A stretch of DNA of 64,000 nt, from positions 121,390 through 185,389 of the forward strand of contig DGUV01000056.1 in the NCBI GenBank assembly GCA_002395775.1, written 5' to 3'. The notes under the pieces were generated by a model. It did not search any database and was not told the DNA's origin. It saw only the letters and a program-made list of their open reading frames with translations. This document shows positions 56,868-64,000 of this stretch, in pieces (positions within the stretch are counted from its first letter, which is position 1; every line of letters begins with the position of its first letter). The position numbers and the translations under genes were made by a program. The stretch comes from Prevotellaceae bacterium UBA4301. Its GTDB lineage: Bacteria > Bacteroidota > Bacteroidia > Bacteroidales > Bacteroidaceae.

Positions 56868-59066
56868 ATGAAAAGGAAAACATTTTGCATGAGCATCTTC
56901 CTATTGGTCATCTCCTTTAGTTCCGTACTTCAAGTGCAGGCTCAGGGACTGAAGGATGCCTATAGCAATTATTTCAAAGTAGGTGTTGCCGTTAACCAGC
57001 GTAATGTCACTGACCCGCAGCAGCAAACTTTGATTTTGCGGGAGTTCAACAGCATTACGGCAGAGAACGATATGAAACCTGAGCCCACAGAACCTCGCGA
57101 GGGAGAGTTTAACTGGTCTCGTGCCGACCGTATAGCTGACTTCTGTCGTCAAAACGGCATCAAGTTACGCGGACACTGTCTCGTATGGCATTCACAGATA
57201 GGGGAGTGGATGTTTTCAGACTCGGAAGGTAATACTGTCACGAAAGAGGTCCTGCTCCAGCGCATACGTAACCACACTAAGGCTATAGTTTCGCGTTATA
57301 GTGATGTGGTCTACTGTTGGGATGTGGTGAACGAAGCCATCACGGACGACCCTCGGGCCACCAACCGTTACCGTCAGTCGAAACTCTATCGGATTGCAGG
57401 TGACGATTTCATTCGTGAGGCTTTTCGTGCTGCTCGTGAGGCTAATCCCAAAGCACTACTATTTTACAATGACTACAATGAGTGCGATCCTGTAAAAAGT
57501 CGTCGCATATATGACATGGTTCGTGAGATGAAGGCTGCTGGTGTCCCTATTGATGGCATTGGCATGCAGGGCCACTACAACATTTATGGTCCTTCGGAAG
57601 AACAAGTTGATGCAGCTTTGTCACTTTATAAGACTATAGTGAATCATATACATGTCACGGAACTTGACGTTCGCATCAATGAGGAGATGGGGGGACAACT
57701 TCAGTTCAGCCGTCAGGGGGAACAAGTGAGTGACAGCATTCGTCAACATCTTGCTGACCAGTATGCCCGACTTTTCCGCCAGTTCCGCCGTCATAGTGAT
57801 GTCATTGACTGCGTCACTTTCTGGAATCTTTCCGACCGTGATTCATGGCTCGGACAGGCCAATTATCCCTTACCCTTTGATGCTCAATATCAGCCCAAGT
57901 TGGCTTATACCTATATTCGCGATATGGCAGAACCCAAATGGCCCATGGCAGTAAAGCCAGCATCACGTCCTCGTCGGCAGCAGGCGGAGCAACGTACTAC
58001 TCCATTTGATCCTGCACGTGCCTTTGAACAGAAAGAGGGAATAATTGAGGACTTCAAACCCTCGAGCAAGAATCAACCGGGTCGCGACTATCCGCAGGTC
58101 AACTCTCAGGGATATGTTCGTTTGCGTGTCGAGGCTCCTGATGCCAAGTCTGTTTCCTGCAGCCTTGGACGCGGTGGAACCCCTTTGCATCGTGCTTATG
58201 ATGGCTCTTGGGTGGGACAGACCCTGCGCCCTGAGGATGAGGGATTTCACTACTATCATATTACGGTTGATGGAGGTACATTCAACGACCCTGGTGCCCA
58301 GAACTTCTTTGGTGGCACTCGTTGGGAAAGCGGTATAGAAGTACCTTCCCATGATCAGGATTTCTTTGCTCTGAAGAATGTTCCTCATGGGCGTGTGCAG
58401 GAGGTGCTGTTTTGGAGTGAGAGCACCAGTCAAATGCGCCGTGCATTTGTCTATACACCTCCAACCTATGATGCGAGCAAAAAGAAATTTCCTGTACTTT
58501 ATCTGCAGCATGGATGGGGAGAAAACGAAACTTCATGGAGCCAACAAGGCCATGCAGGGCTTATCATAGATAACCTGCTTGCCGAAGGGTGTACATTACC
58601 TTTTATTATTGTCATGACCTACGGGATGACCAATGAGGTGCGTTTTGGCGGGCTTCGAGAGTTCACGGCTATGGATTTTGAGAAAGTGTTGGTTGATGAA
58701 CTGATTCCCTACATTGATGCTCACTTCCGTACGAAGGCCGATAAATGGAATCGCGCTATGGCTGGCTTGTCAATGGGAGGTTTCGAAACTCGTCTCATTA
58801 CATTACGCCGGCCCGAGGTTTTCGGATATTATGCTCTCATGAGTGGTGGTCAGTATCAGCCTGCCGACATTAAGGATGTGCGTCAGGTGCGTCTTATCTT
58901 CCAAAGTTGTGGAGGTAAAGAGAATCCCGATGCCATTCGCCAGTCAACCCAGACACTGAAGGACGCAGGCTTCAATGCGGTATGTTACATTTCAGAAGGT
59001 ACTGCCCATGAGTTCCTCACTTGGCGACGCAGTCTCCGCGAGTTGGCTCCCTTGCTCTTCAGATAA
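56868..59066 (+). CDS. secreted GH10 xylanase fused to a CE1 feruloyl/acetyl esterase
   Basis: 732 residues from the ATG at 56868 (a TTG nine bases earlier is not used). Signal peptide about 1-26. GH10 domain about 28-350 with acid/base E156 (WDVVNEA) and nucleophile E265 (HVTELDV). A beta-sandwich linker (about 400-480, VNSQGYVRLRVEAPDAKS) resembles the Ig-like domain in front of Bacteroidetes esterases. CE1 domain about 480-732 has the nucleophile S635 (GLSMGG) and H714 (GTAHEFLTWR). The architecture is that of Xyn10D-Fae1A of Prevotella ruminicola. It cuts the arabinoxylan backbone and removes its ferulate or acetate esters. It is a stand-alone gene with its own promoter and terminator. 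Confidence 0.95.
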   Translation: MKRKTFCMSIFLLVISFSSVLQVQAQGLKDAYSNYFKVGVAVNQRNVTDPQQQTLILREFNSITAENDMKPEPTEPREGEFNWSRADRIADFCRQNGIKLRGHCLVWHSQIGEWMFSDSEGNTVTKEVLLQRIRNHTKAIVSRYSDVVYCWDVVNEAITDDPRATNRYRQSKLYRIAGDDFIREAFRAAREANPKALLFYNDYNECDPVKSRRIYDMVREMKAAGVPIDGIGMQGHYNIYGPSEEQVDAALSLYKTIVNHIHVTELDVRINEEMGGQLQFSRQGEQVSDSIRQHLADQYARLFRQFRRHSDVIDCVTFWNLSDRDSWLGQANYPLPFDAQYQPKLAYTYIRDMAEPKWPMAVKPASRPRRQQAEQRTTPFDPARAFEQKEGIIEDFKPSSKNQPGRDYPQVNSQGYVRLRVEAPDAKSVSCSLGRGGTPLHRAYDGSWVGQTLRPEDEGFHYYHITVDGGTFNDPGAQNFFGGTRWESGIEVPSHDQDFFALKNVPHGRVQEVLFWSESTSQMRRAFVYTPPTYDASKKKFPVLYLQHGWGENETSWSQQGHAGLIIDNLLAEGCTLPFIIVMTYGMTNEVRFGGLREFTAMDFEKVLVDELIPYIDAHFRTKADKWNRAMAGLSMGGFETRLITLRRPEVFGYYALMSGGQYQPADIKDVRQVRLIFQSCGGKENPDAIRQSTQTLKDAGFNAVCYISEGTAHEFLTWRRSLRELAPLLFR

Positions 59067-59144
59067 TGTCATATGTGGTTTTGATTGCTTATTCCATGGC
59101 TCTGGGATAAGATGATGAGATTAGCAACACTGCAACAATAAAAC

Positions 59145-59181
59145 AAAAAGGCTGGCACCAAATGAAAGTGCCAGCCCTTTT
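59145..59181. terminator. bidirectional terminator between xylanase-esterase and chromate transporter genes
   Basis: GGCTGGCAC (59150-59158) pairs with GTGCCAGCC (59168-59176). Five A precede it and CTTTTT follows it, so it can stop transcription from both converging genes. Confidence 0.93.
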
Positions 59182-59223
59182 TATGTGAATTTGGAAGAAT
59201 TGACGGATAATATAATGTTATCC

Positions 59224-59802
59224 TTACATAAGGACGATGCCCACTATTGCGCAAATGATGATGGCACGAATGGGACTGAGTCGATAGACTTTTGTGCTTA
59301 CGAAGGCAAAAAGGAAAATCAAGACGCTCACCCAGAATTGCCACGGGTTATCACGTGGAGTAGAGAAGTTCTCAGGCGTCATAAGGCATAGGGCTGCGGC
59401 TGCCAGCAACCCCACCACGGCAGGACGCAGCCATGAGAAAACTTGTTCTACAGAACGATGATGGCGGTATGCCATGAGGAAGCGACTAATGACTATCATG
59501 AGAATAAATGAGGGCAGAACCACGGCAAAGGTGGAAATCAATGAACCTAATACGCCCCAGATGGGGGCATAGCCGGCATTTGTGAGTGCAGTGTAGCCCA
59601 CATATGTAGCAGAGTTGATACCAATGGGGCCAGGTGTCATCTGTGAAACAGCAACGATGTCAGTGAACTGACCCATGGTCATCCAATGGTGGTGGGTGAC
59701 CACTTCGCCCTGTATCATGGAAATCATGGCATAGCCACCTCCGAAACCGAAAAGGCCAATCTTGAAGAATGTCCAGAAGAGTAGTATGAAATAGGCTGTC
59801 AT
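59224..59802 (-). CDS. chromate transporter family protein, second half
   Basis: 192 residues from the ATG at 59802 (MTAYFILLFWTFFKIGLFGFGGG). One CHR domain: FGFGGGYAMISMIQGEVV near the N-terminus and SQMTPGPIGINSATYVGY, then four or five hydrophobic helices. Split chromate transporters of this kind work as a pair of half-size proteins; the natural substrate in anaerobes is unknown. It overlaps the first half-gene by 4 nt. A longer upstream frame lies inside the neighbour and is not used. Confidence 0.9.
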   Translation of the reverse strand: MTAYFILLFWTFFKIGLFGFGGGYAMISMIQGEVVTHHHWMTMGQFTDIVAVSQMTPGPIGINSATYVGYTALTNAGYAPIWGVLGSLISTFAVVLPSFILMIVISRFLMAYRHHRSVEQVFSWLRPAVVGLLAAAALCLMTPENFSTPRDNPWQFWVSVLIFLFAFVSTKVYRLSPIRAIIICAIVGIVLM

Positions 59803-60332
59803 TTGTCTTCCTCCTTGAATTGTCCGTAGGCATAACCTCCGATGCCAGCTACGAGTATGACGAGAATAGGACTCACACCCAGCAACCATATGGCAAGGGT
59901 GGCAACGATGGGAATCCACACATTGAAACGATTGATTTTGGCCATCTGCGCCATGCGGAATACTGGTGCTGCAATTAGGGCGACAACGGCAGGGCGGATG
60001 CCTCGGAAAGCGCGCTCGACGATGGCATTGTCGCGGAATTGCTGAAACAGAAGGGCTATGGACAGAATGATAACAAAGGAGGGGAGCACGGTACCCAGCG
60101 TGGTGACAAGTGCCCCTCGTTTGCCATTGAGTTTATAGCCCACGAAGATGCCAATGTTGACAGCGAATATGCCAGGACACGATTGTGCCACGGCAATGAG
60201 GTCGAGGAGTTCCTCGCGCGACATCCATCGGTGTTCATCGACAATCTTGGCCTCGATGAGAGGAATCATAGCATAGCCTCCGCCAATGGTGAAGAGACCG
60301 ATGTGCAGAAATGTGCTAAAGAGTGTCCACAT
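59799..60332 (-). CDS. chromate transporter family protein, first half
   Basis: 177 residues with one CHR domain (LFTIGGGYAMIPLIEAKIVDEH, then AQSCPGIFAVNIGIFVGY). Paralogue of the next gene, with opposite predicted membrane topology as usual for two-gene CHR systems. It lies 4 bp after the purL stop and ahead of its partner (4-nt overlap), so the three genes may be co-transcribed. Confidence 0.9.
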   Translation of the reverse strand: MWTLFSTFLHIGLFTIGGGYAMIPLIEAKIVDEHRWMSREELLDLIAVAQSCPGIFAVNIGIFVGYKLNGKRGALVTTLGTVLPSFVIILSIALLFQQFRDNAIVERAFRGIRPAVVALIAAPVFRMAQMAKINRFNVWIPIVATLAIWLLGVSPILVILVAGIGGYAYGQFKEEDK

Positions 60333-60336
60333 CGCG

Positions 60337-63300
60337 TCACTTCCTCACTTGCTTCTCTATCCAATGTCTGGCGTTAACGAAGGCTTCAATCCACGGAGTC
60401 ACCTCGTCCATGAGTCGTTCCTGTGGATACCAGCCGCATTGCCATGGGAAGATGGCGCGTTCCAAGTGGGGCATCATGGCCAGATGACGTCCATCGGCCG
60501 AGCAGATGCCTGCAACGGAAAAGTCGCTGTTGTTGGGGTTGCCAGGATATTTATCGTAGGCATAGCGTGCCACAATATTGTAGTCGCTTGCTTGACCTGG
60601 TAGAGAGAAACGTCCTTCGCCATGAGCCACCCAGATTCCCAATTGCTGGCCACTGAGTGACCCCAGCATGATACTCTTGTTCTCGGGAATATTGAGAGCG
60701 AGAAATGCAGACTCGAATTTGTGGCTGGTGTTGTGCTTCATCTGAGCCTTAGGTGAATCTACGAGGTTGAGTTCTACCATCAGTTGACACCCATTGCAGA
60801 TGCCTAAGGAGAGTGTGTCGGGACGAGCAAAATAGCGGTCGAGTGCTTCCTTGGCTTTGGGATTGTAGAGAAAGGCACCTGCCCAGCCCTTAGCGGATCC
60901 CAGCACATCGCTGTTAGAGAAACCACCGCAGAAGACGATGAGGTTAACATCGTCGAGCGTTTCGCGACCTGTCACGAGATCGGTCATCATTACGTCCTTT
61001 ACATCGAAGCCTGCAAGATACATCGAATAGGCCATTTCGCGCTCTCCGTTGGTGCCTTTCTCACGGATGATAGCGGCACGCAGACCCGATGGTTTGCGAC
61101 GGTCGGCACTGATGTGGTAATGCGAAAGCTTACCCGTGAAATTGGTGCTAAAGTGCATTTCCACAGGTTGCATCTTGTAGTTACGGAACCGCTCTTCGGC
61201 TTGTTTGTTGAAACTCTGCTTAGTGTCGAGCAGATAGGAGGGACGATACCATACATCACGTAGCTGGTCGATATCAAGCATCTGCTCGAAATCTCCCTTG
61301 CGCAAACGCATGCTGCGGTCCTTTGAGGGAACGCCAATGTAGATGTATCCCACACCCATCTCGTCCATTATCTTCTTGAACTCGGCCTCACGGCATGTAG
61401 CAACTTGAACGACTACGCCTGGATTCTCGGCAAAGAGAATTTTCGTCAGGTCGTCTTCCTCAAACTTGTTGAGGTTAATTTTCATTCCGCCTTTCGTGTT
61501 GGCAAAGCACATCTCTAGAAGGGTGGTTATGAGACCACCTGCCGATATGTCGTGTCCAGCCAACAGGAGCCCATGGCGCACACATTCCTGAATGGCTTCG
61601 AAGGCATCGCGGAAATATTCGGCATTAGTAACAGTAGGAACATCGCTGCCAACGTGACCTTGACTCTGTGCAAATGCGCTGCCTCCAAGGCGAAGCACAT
61701 CAAACGAAAAGTCGATGTGGTAGAGAGCAGATTGAGGATCATCGCTCAATACGGGGCTTACCACCTTGCGGATGTCGGATACTTGTCCGCCTGAGGTCAC
61801 GATGACCGTTCCTGGAGAGATGATTTTTGACCCATCGGGATACTTCTGGCTCATTGAGAGGCTATCCTTTCCGGTTGGGACATTAATTTCCAATTGACAG
61901 CAGAAGTCACTCAATGCCTCCACAGCTTCATAGAGTCGGGCATCTTCGCCTTTCTGAGATCGGCAAGGCCACATCCAGTTGGCACTGAGGCTTACACTGT
62001 CAAGCCCCTCGGCCAATGGGGCCCACACGATGTTGGTAAGACTTTCTGCCACGGAGAGTACACTGCCTGCAGCGGGGTTGGCCAGTCCAGCTTGAGGGGC
62101 GTGGCCCAGTGCGGTGGCAATGCCCTTACGTCCGCGATAGTCAAGTGCTACTACACCACAGTCACTCAATGGCAATTGCAGCGGACCTTGGCATTGTTGG
62201 CGAGCTACCTTACCTGTTACGGAACGGTCCACCTTATTGGTGAGCCAATCCTTGCAGGCCACAGCCTCCAGCGAAAGCACCTGTTCAAGTTTTTCCTTGA
62301 GGTCTTTAAGGTCCGTTGTGCCTTCAATGTCTTTGTATTTGCGTTCAACGGTCTCGTCCACCATGATGGTCTTGGGTGAGTGCCCGAACATTTGGGCTAC
62401 ATCGAGGTCAAAGGGGCGCACTCCGTCACCCTGTTCGAAGGCGAAATGGGCATCGCCAGTGGTTTCGCCCACGACATACATGGGTGCCCGTTCGCGCTCG
62501 GCAATCTTTCTGACATGTTCCAGATGTTCCTCCTGTATGAGCAGGCCCATGCGTTCCTGGCTTTCGTTGGCAATGATTTCTTTAGACGATAGGGTGGGGT
62601 CACCAATGGGGAGTTTTGTCATGTCAATGAGTCCTCCACATTCTTCCACTAACTCGGACAGACAATTGACATGGCCCGCCGAGCCGTGGTCGTGGATTGA
62701 TACCACTGGGTTTACCTCCTCTTCGCACAAGGCTCTTATCAGATTGTTAGCACGTTTCTGCATTTCAGGATTGGCACGTTGCACTGCATTCAATTCAATT
62801 CCACTCGAATATCGTCCAGTGTCAACACTTGATACGGAACCTCCACCTAAACCAATGCGATAATTGTCGCCACCTACGACAACAATCTTATTGCCCTTCT
62901 GTGGGGTGCCCTTCAGACAATCGCGTTTGGTGCCATATCCTACGCCACCAGCAAGCATGATGACCTTGTCGTAACCATATTGCTCTCCATTTTCCTGATG
63001 TTCAAACGTGAGGAGCGAACCACAGATGAGGGGTTGTCCAAACTTGTTTCCGAAATCGCTGGCTCCGTTTGACGCCTTGATAAGAATCTGTTCAGGAGTT
63101 TGATAGAGCCACTTGCGGACAGGGAGAATTTTTTCCCATGTGCGTAGTACCTCATTGTTTCGGGGATAGCTGGTCATGTACACAGCCGTACCAGCAATGG
63201 GCCATGAACCTGTACCTCCCCCCATGCGGTCTCGGATCTCACCTCCTGTTCCTGTAGATGCGCCATTGAAGGGTTCCACAGTGGTGGGGAAGTTGTGGGT

Positions 63301-64000
63301 CTCGGCTTTTATACTGATTACACTTTCAATGTCGCGGATAACGAAATAGTCGCTCGTTGAGTGGTCTTTGGGTGCAAATTGTTCCACCGTAGGCCCTTCT
63401 GCAAATGCGACATTGTCCTTGTAGGCTGAAATAATGCGATGGGGATTCTCCTGTGTGGTTTTCTTTATCATCTGAAACAGACTGCTCTCCATTTCTTTGC
63501 CATCAATCACGAAGGTTCCACCAAAAATTTTATGGCGACAGTGCTCCGAATTGATTTGTGCAAAGCCAAATACTTCGCTGTCGGTTAATTTACGTCCAAG
63601 CTGCTGTTCTATTTTATGCAGATAATCAATTTCTTCAGGTGAAAGCGCAAGACCTTCTTCCTCATTGTAGGTTTCCAGATTGTCGATGAACTGGATGGGT
63701 GCGGGCTTAAGGTTGACAGTGAAAATGTTTTGGTCAAGTCCTTTGTAGAGGCGTTGTAACATGGGGTCATATTCTGCCTCTTCACTACTTGCTGGAAAAT
63801 ATTCCTCTATACGCTTTATGCCTTGGATGTTCATGTTTTGCGTTATTTCCACAGCATTGGTACTCCATGGGGTCACCATCTCCCGTCGGGGACCTATGTA
63901 GTATCCTTCCAATATATTAGTTTCGAGCAATTCTGCATTTCCATAGAGCCAGCGCAGCTTTTCTATGTTTTCAGGAGTGAGTGCCTGTTCGCATTGGGTT
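60337..64000 (-). CDS. purL: phosphoribosylformylglycinamidine synthase, N-terminus cut by window edge
   Basis: Fourth step of purine synthesis: FGAR, glutamine and ATP give FGAM. This is the large single-chain PurL with a C-terminal glutaminase domain. The frame stays open to 64000 (TQCEQALTPENIEKLRWLYG), so only about the first 20 residues are missing. Seen in order: the N-terminal PurS-like part with GPRREMVTPWSTNAVEIT, the substrate-binding SEHCRHKIF and ETHNFPT, the ATP site region (GGGTGSWPIAGT, GGGSVSS), HDHGSAGHVNCLSEL, the glutaminase nucleophile GICNGCQLM, and its His/Glu partner region in LPGQASDY/WVAHGEGRF. Confidence 0.96.
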   Translation of the reverse strand, partial: TQCEQALTPENIEKLRWLYGNAELLETNILEGYYIGPRREMVTPWSTNAVEITQNMNIQGIKRIEEYFPASSEEAEYDPMLQRLYKGLDQNIFTVNLKPAPIQFIDNLETYNEEEGLALSPEEIDYLHKIEQQLGRKLTDSEVFGFAQINSEHCRHKIFGGTFVIDGKEMESSLFQMIKKTTQENPHRIISAYKDNVAFAEGPTVEQFAPKDHSTSDYFVIRDIESVISIKAETHNFPTTVEPFNGASTGTGGEIRDRMGGGTGSWPIAGTAVYMTSYPRNNEVLRTWEKILPVRKWLYQTPEQILIKASNGASDFGNKFGQPLICGSLLTFEHQENGEQYGYDKVIMLAGGVGYGTKRDCLKGTPQKGNKIVVVGGDNYRIGLGGGSVSSVDTGRYSSGIELNAVQRANPEMQKRANNLIRALCEEEVNPVVSIHDHGSAGHVNCLSELVEECGGLIDMTKLPIGDPTLSSKEIIANESQERMGLLIQEEHLEHVRKIAERERAPMYVVGETTGDAHFAFEQGDGVRPFDLDVAQMFGHSPKTIMVDETVERKYKDIEGTTDLKDLKEKLEQVLSLEAVACKDWLTNKVDRSVTGKVARQQCQGPLQLPLSDCGVVALDYRGRKGIATALGHAPQAGLANPAAGSVLSVAESLTNIVWAPLAEGLDSVSLSANWMWPCRSQKGEDARLYEAVEALSDFCCQLEINVPTGKDSLSMSQKYPDGSKIISPGTVIVTSGGQVSDIRKVVSPVLSDDPQSALYHIDFSFDVLRLGGSAFAQSQGHVGSDVPTVTNAEYFRDAFEAIQECVRHGLLLAGHDISAGGLITTLLEMCFANTKGGMKINLNKFEEDDLTKILFAENPGVVVQVATCREAEFKKIMDEMGVGYIYIGVPSKDRSMRLRKGDFEQMLDIDQLRDVWYRPSYLLDTKQSFNKQAEERFRNYKMQPVEMHFSTNFTGKLSHYHISADRRKPSGLRAAIIREKGTNGEREMAYSMYLAGFDVKDVMMTDLVTGRETLDDVNLIVFCGGFSNSDVLGSAKGWAGAFLYNPKAKEALDRYFARPDTLSLGICNGCQLMVELNLVDSPKAQMKHNTSHKFESAFLALNIPENKSIMLGSLSGQQLGIWVAHGEGRFSLPGQASDYNIVARYAYDKYPGNPNNSDFSVAGICSADGRHLAMMPHLERAIFPWQCGWYPQERLMDEVTPWIEAFVNARHWIEKQVRK

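Noticed and set aside
59224..60332. Frameshifted chromate transporter
   Set aside because: Two overlapping half-size CHR proteins are the normal short-chain form of this family, each with its own complete domain and start codon.

Overview
The window looks like a chromosomal segment of a Bacteroidales bacterium of the Prevotella/Xylanibacter type, probably from gut or rumen. The support is: promoters of the TTTG-N19/20-TAnnTTTG kind instead of -35/-10 boxes; families largely confined to Bacteroidota (DUF4252, DUF4492, DUF4468, DUF5606, DUF3276, the long NusB, the BT_3928-like DoxX protein); a DUF4492-cydAB operon; and a secreted GH10 xylanase fused to a CE1 esterase, an architecture known from Prevotella ruminicola. 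No rRNA, tRNA, transposase, phage or CRISPR locus was found. Both ends cut genes: kduI at the left, purL at the right.

Layout. 1-5921 (minus): kduI with an apparent signal peptide, an orphan PTS EIIC-like permease, a coiled-coil membrane protein, an ABC exporter and NAD kinase. 6003-10066 (plus): pdxJ, a DJ-1 family gene, ispD and recG. 10218-16893 (plus): a large outer-membrane barrel protein, an ECF sigma factor with a membrane-anchored partner, and a large exported protein; the last two are studded with in-frame GC-rich palindromic repeats. 17062-21222: a membrane-bound winged-helix protein, a GH20-like enzyme, and a minus-strand DUF4252/sigma/anti-sigma/DUF4252 block. 21408-24361 (minus): cytochrome bd oxidase with DUF4492. 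24451-29305 (plus): TolC, HlyD and two ABC-2 permeases, with no ATPase. 29411-34533 (plus): ndk, an M23/LysM peptidase, DUF1599, DoxX, tpiA, a SPOR protein and folE.

34534-36912 is an A+T-rich, gene-poor accessory stretch. It holds a 22-bp-period repeat, a strong promoter feeding a highly structured RNA leader, a DUF4468 gene broken at a run of seven G, and an orphan HTH gene. Next come pruA, a HExxH lipoprotein, an Xaa-Pro peptidase, a glycyl radical enzyme whose active-site residues match trans-4-hydroxy-L-proline dehydratase (HypD), and its activase. Together they read as a route from (hydroxy)proline peptides through P5C to glutamate. 44268-53180 (minus) carries dnaG, a large secreted lyase-like enzyme, an Hsp15-like S4 protein, pepT, pth, rplY and DUF3276. 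53336-59066 (plus) carries nusB, yajC, a YbbR protein, coaE, DUF5606 and the xylanase-esterase. 59224-64000 (minus) carries a two-subunit chromate-type transporter and purL.

The most interesting items are the predicted oxidative hydroxyproline cluster, the palindromic elements inserted in frame in three exported-protein genes, the structured RNA at about 35148-35303, the poly-G frameshift, the exported KduI paired with an orphan EIIC, two unrelated 22-bp tandem repeats, and a pepT promoter that predicts a leaderless mRNA.
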